DNA of 64,000 bases from Verrucomicrobiota bacterium (GTDB taxonomy: Bacteria; Verrucomicrobiota; Verrucomicrobiia; Limisphaerales; JAFGQR01): contig JAFGQR010000118.1 in the NCBI GenBank assembly GCA_016935555.1, forward strand, positions 1 through 64,000. Direction: 5' to 3'. The notes beneath the pieces are model-generated. The model saw nothing but the letters and a program-made list of their open reading frames with translations, ran no database searches and had not been told where the DNA came from. The first letter of the stretch is position 1. The number at the start of each line of letters is the position of its first letter. The position numbers and the translations under genes are program-made. Positions 1 through 10,700 of the stretch are shown here, piece by piece.

Positions 1-1353
1 CCGACCGTCGTCGCCCTCACCCCCACCAGCCCCACCAACCTCGTCGTCAGCTTCTCCGAACCCGTCGAAGCCGGCACCGCCACCGACACGATGAATTATC
101 TGCTGGCCGGCGGCGACCTGAGCGTCTACGCCGCCGTGCTGGAAGCCAACCTCACCGACGTCGTCCTCACAACCGATCCCATGAGCCCCGGGGTTGAGTA
201 TACGCTCGGCCTTTCCGGCATCGCCGACCGCGCCGTGCCCGTGCCGAACCAGATGGACGCCGTGATCCTGACCTTCACCGCCTACAACCCGCCGCCGCGC
301 ACCGCGCCCTTGATCGAAGTCCGCTTCGAGGAGGGCGCCGGCGGCAGTGTGACCAACAGCGGCACCGTGGGCGGCACGGGGACGATCGACATTGGAGTGG
401 CCGCTTCCGCCGCGGGCCTGCCTGGTTTCACCAACAATGTCCCGGTCGGTCCCTACGCGCCGGCTGCCAATCAGTACTCCCTCTACACGGGCACCGGTTC
501 GGGCCACATCCAATACGCCGGCAAAGCCGTGGATTTCCCCGACCCAGTCCGCACGAACACCGTGGGTTTGGAGCAATTCACCGTCTCGGGCTGGATCAAC
601 CTGACCGATGGCACCATTGGCAGCGGCGGCAACCGCATCCTGAGCACCTGGCCGCAGAACGTGGACGGTCTGAGCGCCAACCGCCTGACGGGCGTGGACG
701 TGGTGGTGGCGACCAACGGCACGTTGCGCCTGGGAGTCAACCAGGCGCCCGACTATCCGAGCCCGCCGGGCAATATCGGCCCAACCAGTTCCACCGGCAG
801 AGCGGCAATCAGCGCAAGCGCCGACCCCGCCAACTGGGTCTTCTTCGCCGTCACCTACGATGCCTCGCTGCCCACCGAATCCACCAAGTTCTACTTCGGC
901 AACGGCCAGACCCCCGCCGTTCTGGACGTCGTCTCCAACTACAACCGGGGCGCGGTCGCCGACTGCACCGCGCCGGTCACGCTCACGCTCGCCAACTTCA
1001 TGGACAGCCCCCCGCTGACCACCACCCGCGACAGCACCTCCAACTCCCGCGCCTTCCGCGGCCTGATGGACGAAATCCGGCTCTTCCGTCACGCCTTGAC
1101 GCTCGAGGAGATCCGGCAAATCCAGGTCCGGGCAGCCGGCCTGCCGGACGAACCCACCCTCCTCATCGCCCGTGACGGGGCCCGGGCGGTCATCACCTGG
1201 ACCAGCACCGCCACCTTCCAGCTCGTTTACAAAGACAGCTTGGACGCCGGCGACTGGACCCCCGTGACCGAACCCACGGTCACCGCCGGCAACCAGCACA
1301 CCGTCGAGGTCAACGCCGACCAGCCGATGCGGTTCTACCAGCTGCGCTATTAG
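1..1353 (+). CDS. Secreted LamG-domain protein, C-terminal part (5' end outside window)
   Basis: The reading frame is open from base 1 without a start, so this is the last 450 codons of a longer gene. Visible residues 1-95 are a bacterial Ig-like (SbsA-type) unit with the pattern LVVSFSEPVEAGTATD. Residues about 100-375 form a LamG/concanavalin-like beta sandwich (FTVSGWINLTDG, WVFFAVTYD, GLMDEIRLFRHALTLEEI). The last 59 residues (from base 1174) are a separate module with LVYKDSLDAGDWTPV and the terminal RFYQLRY. That module recurs at the C-terminus of four other large proteins in this window. LamG domains usually bind glycans or proteins outside the cell; the actual ligand cannot be read here. 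The gene converges with the propeller gene ending at 1544. The N-terminus and signal peptide are not visible. Confidence 0.85.
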   Translation, partial: PTVVALTPTSPTNLVVSFSEPVEAGTATDTMNYLLAGGDLSVYAAVLEANLTDVVLTTDPMSPGVEYTLGLSGIADRAVPVPNQMDAVILTFTAYNPPPRTAPLIEVRFEEGAGGSVTNSGTVGGTGTIDIGVAASAAGLPGFTNNVPVGPYAPAANQYSLYTGTGSGHIQYAGKAVDFPDPVRTNTVGLEQFTVSGWINLTDGTIGSGGNRILSTWPQNVDGLSANRLTGVDVVVATNGTLRLGVNQAPDYPSPPGNIGPTSSTGRAAISASADPANWVFFAVTYDASLPTESTKFYFGNGQTPAVLDVVSNYNRGAVADCTAPVTLTLANFMDSPPLTTTRDSTSNSRAFRGLMDEIRLFRHALTLEEIRQIQVRAAGLPDEPTLLIARDGARAVITWTSTATFQLVYKDSLDAGDWTPVTEPTVTAGNQHTVEVNADQPMRFYQLRY

Positions 1354-1372
1354 CCGATCGAACCCACTCGCC

Positions 1373-1403
1373 GCCGCCGCCGACAACAACCGCCGGCGGC
1401 GGC
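1373..1403. terminator. GC-rich hairpin between convergent genes
   Basis: Ten-base arms at 1373-1382 (GCC repeats) and 1394-1403 (CGG repeats) pair around an 11-nt loop, 20 bases after the LamG gene stop and in the gap before the end of the convergent propeller gene. There is no T-run, so it is at best a weak or bidirectional terminator. The simple triplet composition means chance cannot be excluded. Confidence 0.35.
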
Positions 1404-1543
1404 GCCTCGACGTCGCATCCTCCCGCTCCAGCGGCTGTCGGCGCGCGCGCGGGGATGGTGTGCTGAGCCCGGTCGCGCCTGCCTGCCGTGCGCGGGACCT
1501 TTCATCCGGCATGCGGCCTCGGCCTTCGGGAGCCTTCGGGAGG

Positions 1544-4216
1544 TCACCGACGTTCCCAGGGCGGGGGGAGCGCGCGGGATTCCGAGCCGTAGGTTTGGGA
1601 CACGACGAGTCCGCTGGCCTGTGAGGTGTAGAAGACGCGGCCGTTCGACACGATGGCGCCCAGGCACTCGCGCGAATCCACGGCCGGACCGGTCGACACC
1701 AGCTTCCCACCCTCCGACAGGTCCATCATGTCCATGTTCGCCCCCAGCACATACGGCTCGGACAGGGTGAACCGGCAGCACGCGTAGTTGTGCCCGATCC
1801 GACTCACAATCCTGCCCGTCTGCCGGTCAAACACGTTTCCCTGCCCGCGCAGCGCGTTCGAAAAGATGTAGCGCTCGCCAACGGTGACCACGTTCAAGGC
1901 GGAGGTGACGGGGTCGGACTGCCACACGAGCGACCCGTCGCGGGCGTCCAGGCACCACACGAAGCGGTCCTGGGTGCCCTCGTGCGCCCGGTTGTGGCCT
2001 CCCAGATAAAGCCGCCCGTCGCGCGCGCTGAGCGTGCACTTCGCCGTGACATAATACTTCGTCGTCAGCCACTCCACCCGCCCCGTCTCCGGATCCAGGC
2101 GCGCCGTCAGCCCGTTGTGCTCCGCCGGCAGCCCGCGCCGGGCACGCGCGCTGGCGGCGTAGCCGAAGAACGTCGAGTAATAGAGTTTGCCGTCCAGCAG
2201 GCAGAGGCCGCAGTCGTTGCCGCCGCGGCCGTAGTCGGAGAAATCCTTCTCCCAGAGGAGCCGGCCGGTGTCGAGGTCCCAGGCCCAGAGCCGCGGGCGG
2301 TTGTCCTTGGGGTAGTACGGGTTGTCGTTCGAATAAATCCAGCTCATGATCTCCCGCCCCTGCGCCGGGACCGGCTCGCCGCTGAAGACAAACGGGCGCT
2401 CGGTGCCCTGGGCGGCGTATTCGCCCGAGCCGGACGCGTAGATGGCCACGTGGCGGTGGACAACGGGCGGGAACTGGCGGCTCCAACTGGGCGAGCCTGT
2501 GAAGGGCGCCTCCCACAACAGGCGCCCCGTGGCCGCATCCAGGCAGCGCACCCGCGACTGCCGCATGCCCGCCTGCGGGACGAGGAGTTTTCCCGAAACA
2601 TGCACCGGCGACGTGAACGACAAATACACGTCCGGCCAATACCGTCGCCACAGCAGTCGGCCCGTGTCCTGCTCGGCCGCGAGGATCTGGCCTTCGGCGG
2701 TGTGGGTGTACAACCGGCCGCCGCCGCACACGGGCACATGCTTGACGGTGCCCTCCAGCCGGCGCGCCCAGCGCATACGCAACGGCGGTGTCAACCCCTG
2801 TTCGTTCGCGTTCGATCCCCGCGAATCCCCGTAATTCGTGTACCAGTCGAACTCGGGCCCGGCCCTCGGCCCCTGGAGCGGGCTGCGGATCCGGGCCAGC
2901 TGCAGATCGCGGGTGGGCAGCGCCGCGGCGCCGCCCGGGCCGAGCACGTAGAGGTAGCCGTCCTCGCACGCCGCATAGACGCGGCCGTCGGAGACGGCGA
3001 GGGGTGCGGTGATGGGCGCGCCGAAGGCCGTGGCGAACGACCACGCCGGGCCGCCCTGCAGCGGCACCCCATGCACCTTGCCATCCAGCCCGGCATACAC
3101 CGCGTGATCGCGCGTCAACACCACCGGACAAATCGCGCCCGCGTCGTGGAGCGGTTCGGGTGCGCTCCGGCCGCGAGTGTGGCGGCACAAGCCCAGCCCT
3201 TGCTCGGGGCGCACGCGATAGACGTCGTCGCCCCGGATGCTGACCGGCGCGAAGCTCAGCAGGCCGGGCAGGCGGATCAAGGTTTCCGTTCCCGACACCC
3301 ACCCCATCTCCAGGTGGTCGCCGGCCAGCCGCATGGTCTCCACCCGGCCCGAGTTGTCGCGGCGATGCCACTGAACATAAACCGTCCCCGCGGCGTCGGC
3401 GCTCTGGCCGAACGTGGCCGGGTATTCCTTGCCCGCATACTCCGGCACTTCGCCCACCGCGCGCAGGCGCGGGTGTGTCCCGGCGTCCTCGAGGAACACC
3501 GTTCGCCCGCCGGCCGGCATGACCACGGTCCGGCCCACCAGGCAGATGTCGCGCGAACAGACGAAGTGATCGCGCCACGTCACCCGGTCCCGGCGGCTGG
3601 CGAGCCAGTCCGCGCCGCTCCACCGGTTGCCGTCGAACTTCACCACCTCCCTCACGAAATCCCACGTCCACACCACCTCGCCGCGCGGTTCCATCGCAAC
3701 CACCCGCGCGCCGAGCGTGGCAGCGTAAACCCGGTCCGACCCCGCGGCGACGGCGGAGAAGACCGGCTCCCGGCAATCCAGTTCCCTGACGACGGCGCCG
3801 GTGTGGCGGTTGAACACGTAACAATGGCCGGCGGTGGTGCCGACGTGCAGGAAGTCGCCCGCGACGGCCGGGGTGGCGACATTGTTGCAGTTGCCGGCGC
3901 CGCCCCGGGTGGCATAGCGCCAGCGCTCCCGGCCCGTCGCCGCGTCGAAGGCAGCCACCACGCCCGAGCCGTCCACCACATAGACCGTCCCGTCACACAC
4001 CACCGGCCCCGCAAACAGGGCATCCGTCAGCGGGATGGCCGCGACCAGGCCCAGGGGCGTCTCCAGCGTGGCCTCCGGCGCGTTCCCGGACCGGAGCGCG
4101 TCCCCCTGCAGCTGCGGCCAATCCGCCCGGGCGCCGGCGAGGAGGGTCAGTCCCGTCACGCCGAGAACTGCCGTGACGCACTTGGGCCGTCGGTTGGGAG
4201 CCATCATCGCGGTCAT
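1544..4216 (-). CDS. Exported PQQ-like beta-propeller repeat protein (copy 1)
   Basis: About 890 residues. The start chosen is the ATG at 4216, because the next residues (MAPNRRPK, then a hydrophobic run ending LLAGARA before DWPQL) form a signal peptide and a purine-rich GGGGTGGAAG precedes it; the frame runs open further upstream. The body is built from PQQ/quinoprotein-type blades: PVVCDGTVYVVDGSG, FDAATGRERWRYA, LYVLGPGG, LDAATGRLLWEAPF, WDLDTGRLLWEKDF, CLDARDGSLVWQSD. Such secreted propellers in Planctomycetes/Verrucomicrobia usually bind ligands or scaffold other proteins. True PQQ dehydrogenase residues and a cytochrome motif were not seen, so no enzyme activity is claimed. It is a paralog of the gene at 29318-31972: both have DWPQ after the signal peptide, then PLGLV(A/G)A(I/V)P(L/M)TDA. 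It lacks the terminal FYR/FYQ module of its neighbours. Confidence 0.85.
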   Translation of the reverse strand: MTAMMAPNRRPKCVTAVLGVTGLTLLAGARADWPQLQGDALRSGNAPEATLETPLGLVAAIPLTDALFAGPVVCDGTVYVVDGSGVVAAFDAATGRERWRYATRGGAGNCNNVATPAVAGDFLHVGTTAGHCYVFNRHTGAVVRELDCREPVFSAVAAGSDRVYAATLGARVVAMEPRGEVVWTWDFVREVVKFDGNRWSGADWLASRRDRVTWRDHFVCSRDICLVGRTVVMPAGGRTVFLEDAGTHPRLRAVGEVPEYAGKEYPATFGQSADAAGTVYVQWHRRDNSGRVETMRLAGDHLEMGWVSGTETLIRLPGLLSFAPVSIRGDDVYRVRPEQGLGLCRHTRGRSAPEPLHDAGAICPVVLTRDHAVYAGLDGKVHGVPLQGGPAWSFATAFGAPITAPLAVSDGRVYAACEDGYLYVLGPGGAAALPTRDLQLARIRSPLQGPRAGPEFDWYTNYGDSRGSNANEQGLTPPLRMRWARRLEGTVKHVPVCGGGRLYTHTAEGQILAAEQDTGRLLWRRYWPDVYLSFTSPVHVSGKLLVPQAGMRQSRVRCLDAATGRLLWEAPFTGSPSWSRQFPPVVHRHVAIYASGSGEYAAQGTERPFVFSGEPVPAQGREIMSWIYSNDNPYYPKDNRPRLWAWDLDTGRLLWEKDFSDYGRGGNDCGLCLLDGKLYYSTFFGYAASARARRGLPAEHNGLTARLDPETGRVEWLTTKYYVTAKCTLSARDGRLYLGGHNRAHEGTQDRFVWCLDARDGSLVWQSDPVTSALNVVTVGERYIFSNALRGQGNVFDRQTGRIVSRIGHNYACCRFTLSEPYVLGANMDMMDLSEGGKLVSTGPAVDSRECLGAIVSNGRVFYTSQASGLVVSQTYGSESRALPPPWERR

Positions 4217-4322
4217 CTTCCACCCCTCAGCCAACCCCGCGCAAGGCATTTGAAACTTGAGAATGTGAAATGTGACATTTCCTGCCAACCCTCTCCGCAA
4301 CGGGGCCGGCGCCTGTGCGAGG

Positions 4323-7300
4323 TTACGGGCTGGTGACTTGGTAGAAGCCCGTGGGCGTGCTGGGGGTGTGGGTGACGGTCAGCGTGTTCCCATCTCCGGT
4401 GCGGGTTTCGAGCGGTGTCCATTCCGGGTCGTCCAGGGCGTCCTTGAACCAAACGGTGTACGGAACGGCGCGGTCCGAGCGGAACTGAAACGTGAGGTTG
4501 CCGGCGGCATAGGCGGGGTTGAGCAGGGTGGGCCGGCGGGCCAGGAACAGGTTGCGATAAACGGCGACGGTGGTTTGGCCGGGGTTATCGTTATGGGCGG
4601 TGGTGGCGAGGCCCAACACCATGAGTTCGGGCAGGGCCGCATTGGTGCGGGACCCGAGCAAGACCCACTGGATCCCGTCGTTGCCAAGGTAGCCGGTGAA
4701 CACGTCGCCGCTGCGCACCAGGCGCAGCCAGGCGTTCGGGTAGGCCGGCGTGTTGGTGGGCGCGTCGGGGCTGTTGTCGCGGTGGCGGCTGCTGGATGAG
4801 GCGGCGGCGGTGTCGCGCCACTGAAACGAATAGCGGTCGGTGCCGGGAGGCGGCGGGGTGACGAACATACCCACGTTCGCGCTGTCGGCGTTGGTGCTGG
4901 CGCGGGCCAGCACGCCGGCCTTGCTGTTGGCATCCCGATACACCAGGCCTTCCACCCGGACGCGGATGTCGAAGTCGCCGGACACCTCGGTCCACACATA
5001 ATGCATCTGGTCGGCGGTGCCCCAGATGTCCGCTCCGCCGGCCACGACGCGCACCCGGTCAAGGGTGCAGGCGAAGGTGGAGCCGGGTTCGGCCGGGCTG
5101 CCGACATCCATGGCCGTCCAACCCAGGACCTCGCTGCTGGCCACCAGGGAGTCGGCGGTTTCGTTGCCGGCGCGGTCTCCGAGCCCCGAGAACACTTCGA
5201 TCTGAAAGCTGCCCGTGACGGGTGTTGCCAGGTGGAGGACGACCGTGCTGTCGTCAGGTCCCCACTCGATGCCGACAATCCCGGTTTCGCCCCCGTCGAC
5301 CGCGTAGCTGAACAGGTCGATCGCGAAGGGAACACCGGTCGCGGCGTTGGTGGCGAGGAGTTCATCGAAGCAGACGCAGACGGCCCAGCCATCCAGGCTC
5401 GCCACGGAGGCGATGGCGGGCGGGGTGAGGTCCTGGAGGACGCCGAGGGTGACGGGGGCGCTGGTGACGGAGCCGCCGGGGGCGGTGAGAACGACGTCGA
5501 TGACGGCGCCGTCGTCGTCGGGGTAGGTCAGTAAATCCGTGGTGAACGTGGGGCCGGTCGCGCCGGGGATGGCCAGGCCGTTCTTGCGCCATTGATACGA
5601 CAACGTCTGGTTGGTGGGGGCAACGGTCGCTTCCACGGTGAAGGTCACGGTCCGGTTTTGCAGATTGGTCTGGCTGACCGGCTGGAGGGTGATCGCCAGC
5701 GTGGCGGTTTCGGCAAAAGCACACAGGAACTCGCCCGGGATGCCGTTCAGGTCGCCGTCGCCGGGAAACGGCTCGTTGTCGCTCCGCATGAGGACGCGGG
5801 CGTAATCGCCTCCGGTGCCTTCCTTATGGAGGAGTTCGACGTAATAGGATTGGCCGGCGTTGAGGGAGACATTGGTGGCGCGCTGGAAGGTGTTGGTGGA
5901 GAAGCCGGTGTTGGCGCCGGTGGTGTAGGCCAGCAGGACTTTGCCGGCGGGGTCCATGCTGGTGACGTCGTTGGTGTTCATGCAGAAATGTGCCTGGTCG
6001 TCGCTGCGCAGAAAGAAGGAGTAGACCCCGTTGGTCGGCACCCGCAGGAAACCCGACCAGCGGGACCCGTAGTTGTCGGCCTCGTTCACGGGCGAGGCGA
6101 ACGACGTGAAATAGCGCGTGGCGTCGTAGAGGTGCGGGAACTTGGGGGCGTTGGTGAGATTGGCGATGGGGGTGCCGCTGATGCCGGAGTAGGTGTCGAC
6201 GCGCACATAGCCGCAGGTGAGGAACGGTGTGGCGAACGCCACGTTTGTGTCGGCCATCCAGTTGGCGGCCACCACGACGTCGCGGATGCCCGCAACGCCC
6301 AGCACCTGGTTGGAGCCGGCCGAGAGCGGCGCGTCCAAGGTGAGCAGAACGTGCGACGGCGTGAGTTGGGCGGCGTTCGTCACGCTCAACCCCGGCGGCG
6401 TCTCCGTCAGCACCGCATACTGGAACGGATCCGTCGCATCGGCGGCCAGCACCGGTTCCGAGAACGTCACCAGGACCTGGCGGAACGGATAATCCGAGCG
6501 CACGCCGATCACCTCGGGCGGGGTGGTGTCGGCGGTGACGCTCAGGGTTGCGGGATCGCTGTAGGCGACGTTGACGTGGTTGCTGGCGAGCAGCCGGAAA
6601 ATGGCGCCGTCGTCGGTGGGAACGGTGACGGCGAGGGTGTAGGCGGTGGCGGTGGCGCCGGGGATGTCATTGAACACCGTGCCGCCGTCGTCGCTGCGTT
6701 GCCACTGCAGGAAGCGCGGAGGCGCCCCGGTGACAATGGCGCTGAAGGTCGCCGGTGCCGGCTCGAGCACGCTGGCGCTGACAGGTTGCACCGTGAACCC
6801 CACGGGGGTGCCGGGATCCAGCGGCACTTCGCCGTGCGCGGCAGCGACCCCCACGGCCGCCAGAAACATCGACTCGCCCGTCGCCGTCAGGTTCTCCTTG
6901 CCGGCATTCGAGATCGGACTGGCGGCTTCGCGCGAGCCGGACGGGAAGTACATCCTGAACCCGGCGAGAATGTCGGCGCCGGCTCGGACCGCGGTGCCGG
7001 CGGGCCACACGGCCACGACGGGCGGGGTTCCGGAGATCGTGGCCCGCGCCAGGATGTGACCGCCGGAGACGATCGCCGAGGTGATGTGGCTGGTGTTCTG
7101 ATCAACCGCCTCGTCATAAGGATTGGCGGTGACATTGCCCGACATGGCGACGCCGGCGAAGATATAGGCCGTGGGCGGGTCGTTCAGGTCCAGGGCGGTG
7201 ACGGGGGTGGGGGTGCCGTTGGGGACGCTGTCGCCGGTGAACCATCCGAGCCGGTTGTTGCGCAGCAGGTAGGAGCTCTGCACCAGCACGGGCCGCGTCA

Positions 7301-7634
7301 CGGCGGTGTTCCATTGGGCGGCCTGGTTCGATGCCTGAAAGGCGGTGCTGTTCAGCGCCCGCCCCAGGATCACCAGGTCGTAGGTGTTGATCTGCGTGAT
7401 GTCCGCCGGGGGCAGTTGCCCGCTGTCCGGCGGATTGTAGCGGCTGACGGTGTGTCCGGCATTCTGGAGCAGCGTCACAAACGCGTCGTCGTAACTGCCG
7501 GCCGCCGGGCCGGAAAAGCCCGACGCGCCATTGTCGCTCACCCAGAGGATGGACAGGGCGGGCGTGGCGTGGGCCGTGGAGCCGATGATGCACAGGATGA
7601 GTATGGAGGCCAGTCGTCGGAGTGTTGTTTTCAT
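4323..7634 (-). CDS. Secreted multidomain protein: ThuA/GATase-like, Ig-like, PA14, DUF1349-like
   Basis: 1103 residues from the ATG at 7634 (MKTTLRRLASILILCIIGSTAHA is a clear signal peptide; upstream codons are not hydrophobic). Domains in order: residues about 25-270 an alpha/beta domain resembling ThuA/class I amidotransferase-like folds (ILWVSDNGASGF, YDLVILGRALNS, GGHILARA); 275-370 an Ig-like unit; 370-475 an SbsA-type Ig-like unit (VLVTFSEPV); 475-635 a PA14-type sugar-binding domain (GFLRVPTNGVYSFFLRSDD, YYVELLHKEGTGGDYA); 638-830 two more Ig-like units; 833-1030 a DUF1349/concanavalin-like domain (GDFDIRVRVEGL, KAGVLARAS). The last 59 residues carry the shared terminal module (YTVWFKDALDDPEWTPL ... 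GFYQV). The combination suggests extracellular carbohydrate binding. No catalytic triad could be assigned in the first domain. A 114-bp divergent promoter region separates it from the CotH gene at 7749. Confidence 0.85.
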   Translation of the reverse strand: MKTTLRRLASILILCIIGSTAHATPALSILWVSDNGASGFSGPAAGSYDDAFVTLLQNAGHTVSRYNPPDSGQLPPADITQINTYDLVILGRALNSTAFQASNQAAQWNTAVTRPVLVQSSYLLRNNRLGWFTGDSVPNGTPTPVTALDLNDPPTAYIFAGVAMSGNVTANPYDEAVDQNTSHITSAIVSGGHILARATISGTPPVVAVWPAGTAVRAGADILAGFRMYFPSGSREAASPISNAGKENLTATGESMFLAAVGVAAAHGEVPLDPGTPVGFTVQPVSASVLEPAPATFSAIVTGAPPRFLQWQRSDDGGTVFNDIPGATATAYTLAVTVPTDDGAIFRLLASNHVNVAYSDPATLSVTADTTPPEVIGVRSDYPFRQVLVTFSEPVLAADATDPFQYAVLTETPPGLSVTNAAQLTPSHVLLTLDAPLSAGSNQVLGVAGIRDVVVAANWMADTNVAFATPFLTCGYVRVDTYSGISGTPIANLTNAPKFPHLYDATRYFTSFASPVNEADNYGSRWSGFLRVPTNGVYSFFLRSDDQAHFCMNTNDVTSMDPAGKVLLAYTTGANTGFSTNTFQRATNVSLNAGQSYYVELLHKEGTGGDYARVLMRSDNEPFPGDGDLNGIPGEFLCAFAETATLAITLQPVSQTNLQNRTVTFTVEATVAPTNQTLSYQWRKNGLAIPGATGPTFTTDLLTYPDDDGAVIDVVLTAPGGSVTSAPVTLGVLQDLTPPAIASVASLDGWAVCVCFDELLATNAATGVPFAIDLFSYAVDGGETGIVGIEWGPDDSTVVLHLATPVTGSFQIEVFSGLGDRAGNETADSLVASSEVLGWTAMDVGSPAEPGSTFACTLDRVRVVAGGADIWGTADQMHYVWTEVSGDFDIRVRVEGLVYRDANSKAGVLARASTNADSANVGMFVTPPPPGTDRYSFQWRDTAAASSSSRHRDNSPDAPTNTPAYPNAWLRLVRSGDVFTGYLGNDGIQWVLLGSRTNAALPELMVLGLATTAHNDNPGQTTVAVYRNLFLARRPTLLNPAYAAGNLTFQFRSDRAVPYTVWFKDALDDPEWTPLETRTGDGNTLTVTHTPSTPTGFYQVTSP

Positions 7635-7748
7635 GGTTATCTTCTGGTCGTGCGAGGCTTGGTATGTTATGATGCGGAGCATTCAATCCAGCGGCATCGT
7701 GTTCAAGCATGAAATGCCCAATCCCTGTGAAACTTGAAAGTACGTAGC

Positions 7749-10700
7749 ATGAGAGCTTGGTTCCTGGCACTCGGGGCAGCCTTCGGCCTGGTGGCGGCGC
7801 TTCCGGCGGACACGATCATCGCCACCAACAGCGCCTGGCGCTGTTTCAAGGGCCTGAGCGAAGCCTCGAACCCCACCAACGCGTGGCGCGACCTGGGCTT
7901 CGACGACAGCAGCTGGCTGACGGGGTCCGCACCCTTCCACTACGGCACCAACGCCGCGGGAGGTGACGAGGACTTGAGCGGGGGCACCCTCCTGGCCGAC
8001 ATGCCCGGCCGCTACACCGGCCTTTTCCTGCGGCGTGAATTCGTCCTGAGCACCAACGCACTCACCGAGCTGCGCATCGGATTCTACACCGACGACGGCC
8101 TGATCGCGTGGGTGAACGGCGTCGAAGTGCGTGTGGCCGGGGTCTCGCGCACGCGGCTGGCCTACACGAATCTTGCCCTGACGCCCCGGGAGGCGGTCTT
8201 TGTCGAAAACACCATCCCGTTTGCGATGCTTCGCAACGGCACGAACGTCTTGGCTGTCCAGGCGCTCAATGCGCTTCTCGATGACGATGATTTCCGTGTG
8301 GACGTGCAGTTGACGGGCACCTTCGCCGATATCACCCCGCCGGTGCTCGCTGCGGTCGCTCCTCCCGCAGAGAGCACCCTGACCCACCTGACCGCCATCA
8401 CCGTCACCTTCAGCGAGCCGGTGCAGGGGGTGACTCCGGACGATCTGCGCCTGAACGGCGTGCCGAGCCTGGGGGTCAGCGGGGCGGGCCAAACCTACAC
8501 CTTCAGCGTGCCGCAGCCGGGCGCAGGCACGGTGGAGGTGGACTGGGATGCCGGCCACGGGATCACCGATGCGAGCGGGAATCGGTTTGACGCGTCCGCG
8601 CCGGGGGCCCTCTGGTCGTACAGCGTGGTGGATGGCATTCCGCCGGTGATTGCGTCGGTCAGCCCGGAGCGCGACGGCGTGGTGACGGCATTGTGCGAGA
8701 TCCGTGTCGAGTTCAGCGAGCCGGTGCAGGGGGTGGACCAGGGGGATTTGCGGGTCAATGGCGCGCCGGCCACGGGGATGACACCCGTTAACAGCCGCAC
8801 GTATGTGTTCGCGTTCCCGCCGGCGCCGCCCGGCGAGGCTGTGGTCGCCTGGGACCCCGGTCACGCCATCACCGACGAGGCGGCGGCGCCGAACGCATTC
8901 GTCGCGGAGGGCTGGAGTTACGTGGTGCTGCCCCCGGGCCTGCCGAACCGGTTTGTTCCGCTCACCAACCATTCCACCTGGCGGTATGTCAAGGGCACCG
9001 CGGAAGCGTCCGACCCCACGAACGCCTGGCGGGAGCTGGCGTTCGACGACCGCGCATGGCCGACGAACGCAGCGCCGTTTCATTTCGGCACCAACAGCGT
9101 GGGCGGCGACGACGAGTTGACCGGGGGCACGGTGTTGGGGGACATGGGGAACGGGTATACCTGCGTCTTCTTGCGCCAGGCCTTCGTCCTGGCCACCAAC
9201 AACCTGCTCTCCCTGACCCTGAGCGCCCATTTCGATGACGGCTTTGCCGCATGGATCAACGGCCAATCGGTCGCCTTTCCCCGCGTGTCGCTCAGCCGCC
9301 TGGCCTACACCAACACCGCCACCTTCCCGCTGCCCGAAGCCGCCATCGCCACCTTTAACGTCCCCCTGGACCTGCTGCGCTCGGGCACCAACCTCCTCGC
9401 CGTCCAGGCGTTCAACTGCCGGATTTCCGACCCGGATTTCCGATTCGACGCCGAACTGATCGCCGAATCCGTCGACGCGGGCGGGCCCGTGATTGTGGGC
9501 GCCATCCCGCCACGCGAAAGCACCCTGAGCCAACTGTCAGCGGTCACCCTCGTGTTCGATGAACCCGTGGCAGGCCTCGACGCATCCGACCTCCGGATCA
9601 ATGGGGCTCCGCCCCTGGCCGTCATCGGGCAATGTCCCACCAACCGGTTCACGTTTCATTTCACCCAGCCCACACCCGGACGAGTGGCGATTGACTGGGA
9701 TGACACCCACGAAATCACCGACCTTGCCGGCAACCGCTTCGACCCGCTCGCGCCCGGCGCCCGCTGGGGATACACGCTGGCCGACCTCGAAACGCCCACA
9801 GTCGTGGCGACGGTGCCCGCCGCCGGAGCGGAGGTGACGCGCCTGACGGGGGCGGAGGTTGTTTTCAGCGAGCCGGTCCGGGGCGTGGATGCGGCGGACC
9901 TGCTCGTGAACGGTGTGCCCGCCTCGAGCCTCTCGGGTGACGCCAACGGCCCATACCGTTTCCTGTTCGACACCCCGGCTGCGGGACCGGTGCGGTTGTC
10001 TTGGGCCGACTCCCATGGCATCACCGACCGCGCCGACCCACCCAACGCGTTCGACGGCCAAAGCTGGACCGTCGTCCATGATCCGGCGGCGGTCCAGGAC
10101 GTCGTCATCAACGAGTTCCTCGCCTCCAACGTGGCCACCAACAGCCCGCTGGACCTGGACGAAGACGGCGAGTTGCAGGACTGGATCGAACTGTGGAACC
10201 GCGGCATCCAGCCGGTGAACCTGCTGGGCTGGTCGCTCACCGACGACCCCGCACAACCCGGTCTTTGGACCTTCCCCGCCATCGTTCTCGAGCCGGGCGA
10301 ATTCCTGCTCGTGTACGCCTCCGGCAAGGACCGCCGGCCCGCCGCGCCCGGCGCGGCGCTGCACACCAATTTCCGGCTCAACCTCGGCGGCGAATACCTG
10401 GCGCTGTTCCCGGCGGATTCACCCGGCACGGCGCGCACCGTGTTCGACCCGGCATTTCCCGAGCAGCGCACTGACTTCAGTCACGGCCGGGACACCTCCG
10501 GCCAGTGGCGATACTACGCCGCCCCCACCCCGGGAGCCGCCAATGGCGTCAGCAGCACCTCCGGCGTCGCTCCCCCGCCACATGTGAGCGTCCCGCGCGG
10601 GATGTTTGCGGAGCCGTTCACGCTGCTGGTCAGTTCCACCCTGCCGGACGCCACCCTGCGCTACACCACCGACGGCAGCGAACCCACCGCCGGCACCGGC

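Noticed and set aside
4267-4281. Short palindrome GAAATG-TGA-CATTTC upstream of propeller copy 1, and a GAAACTTGA motif at about 4246 and 7729
   Set aside because: Arms are only 6 bp, and the 9-mer lies in opposite orientation relative to its two genes. Both could easily be chance.
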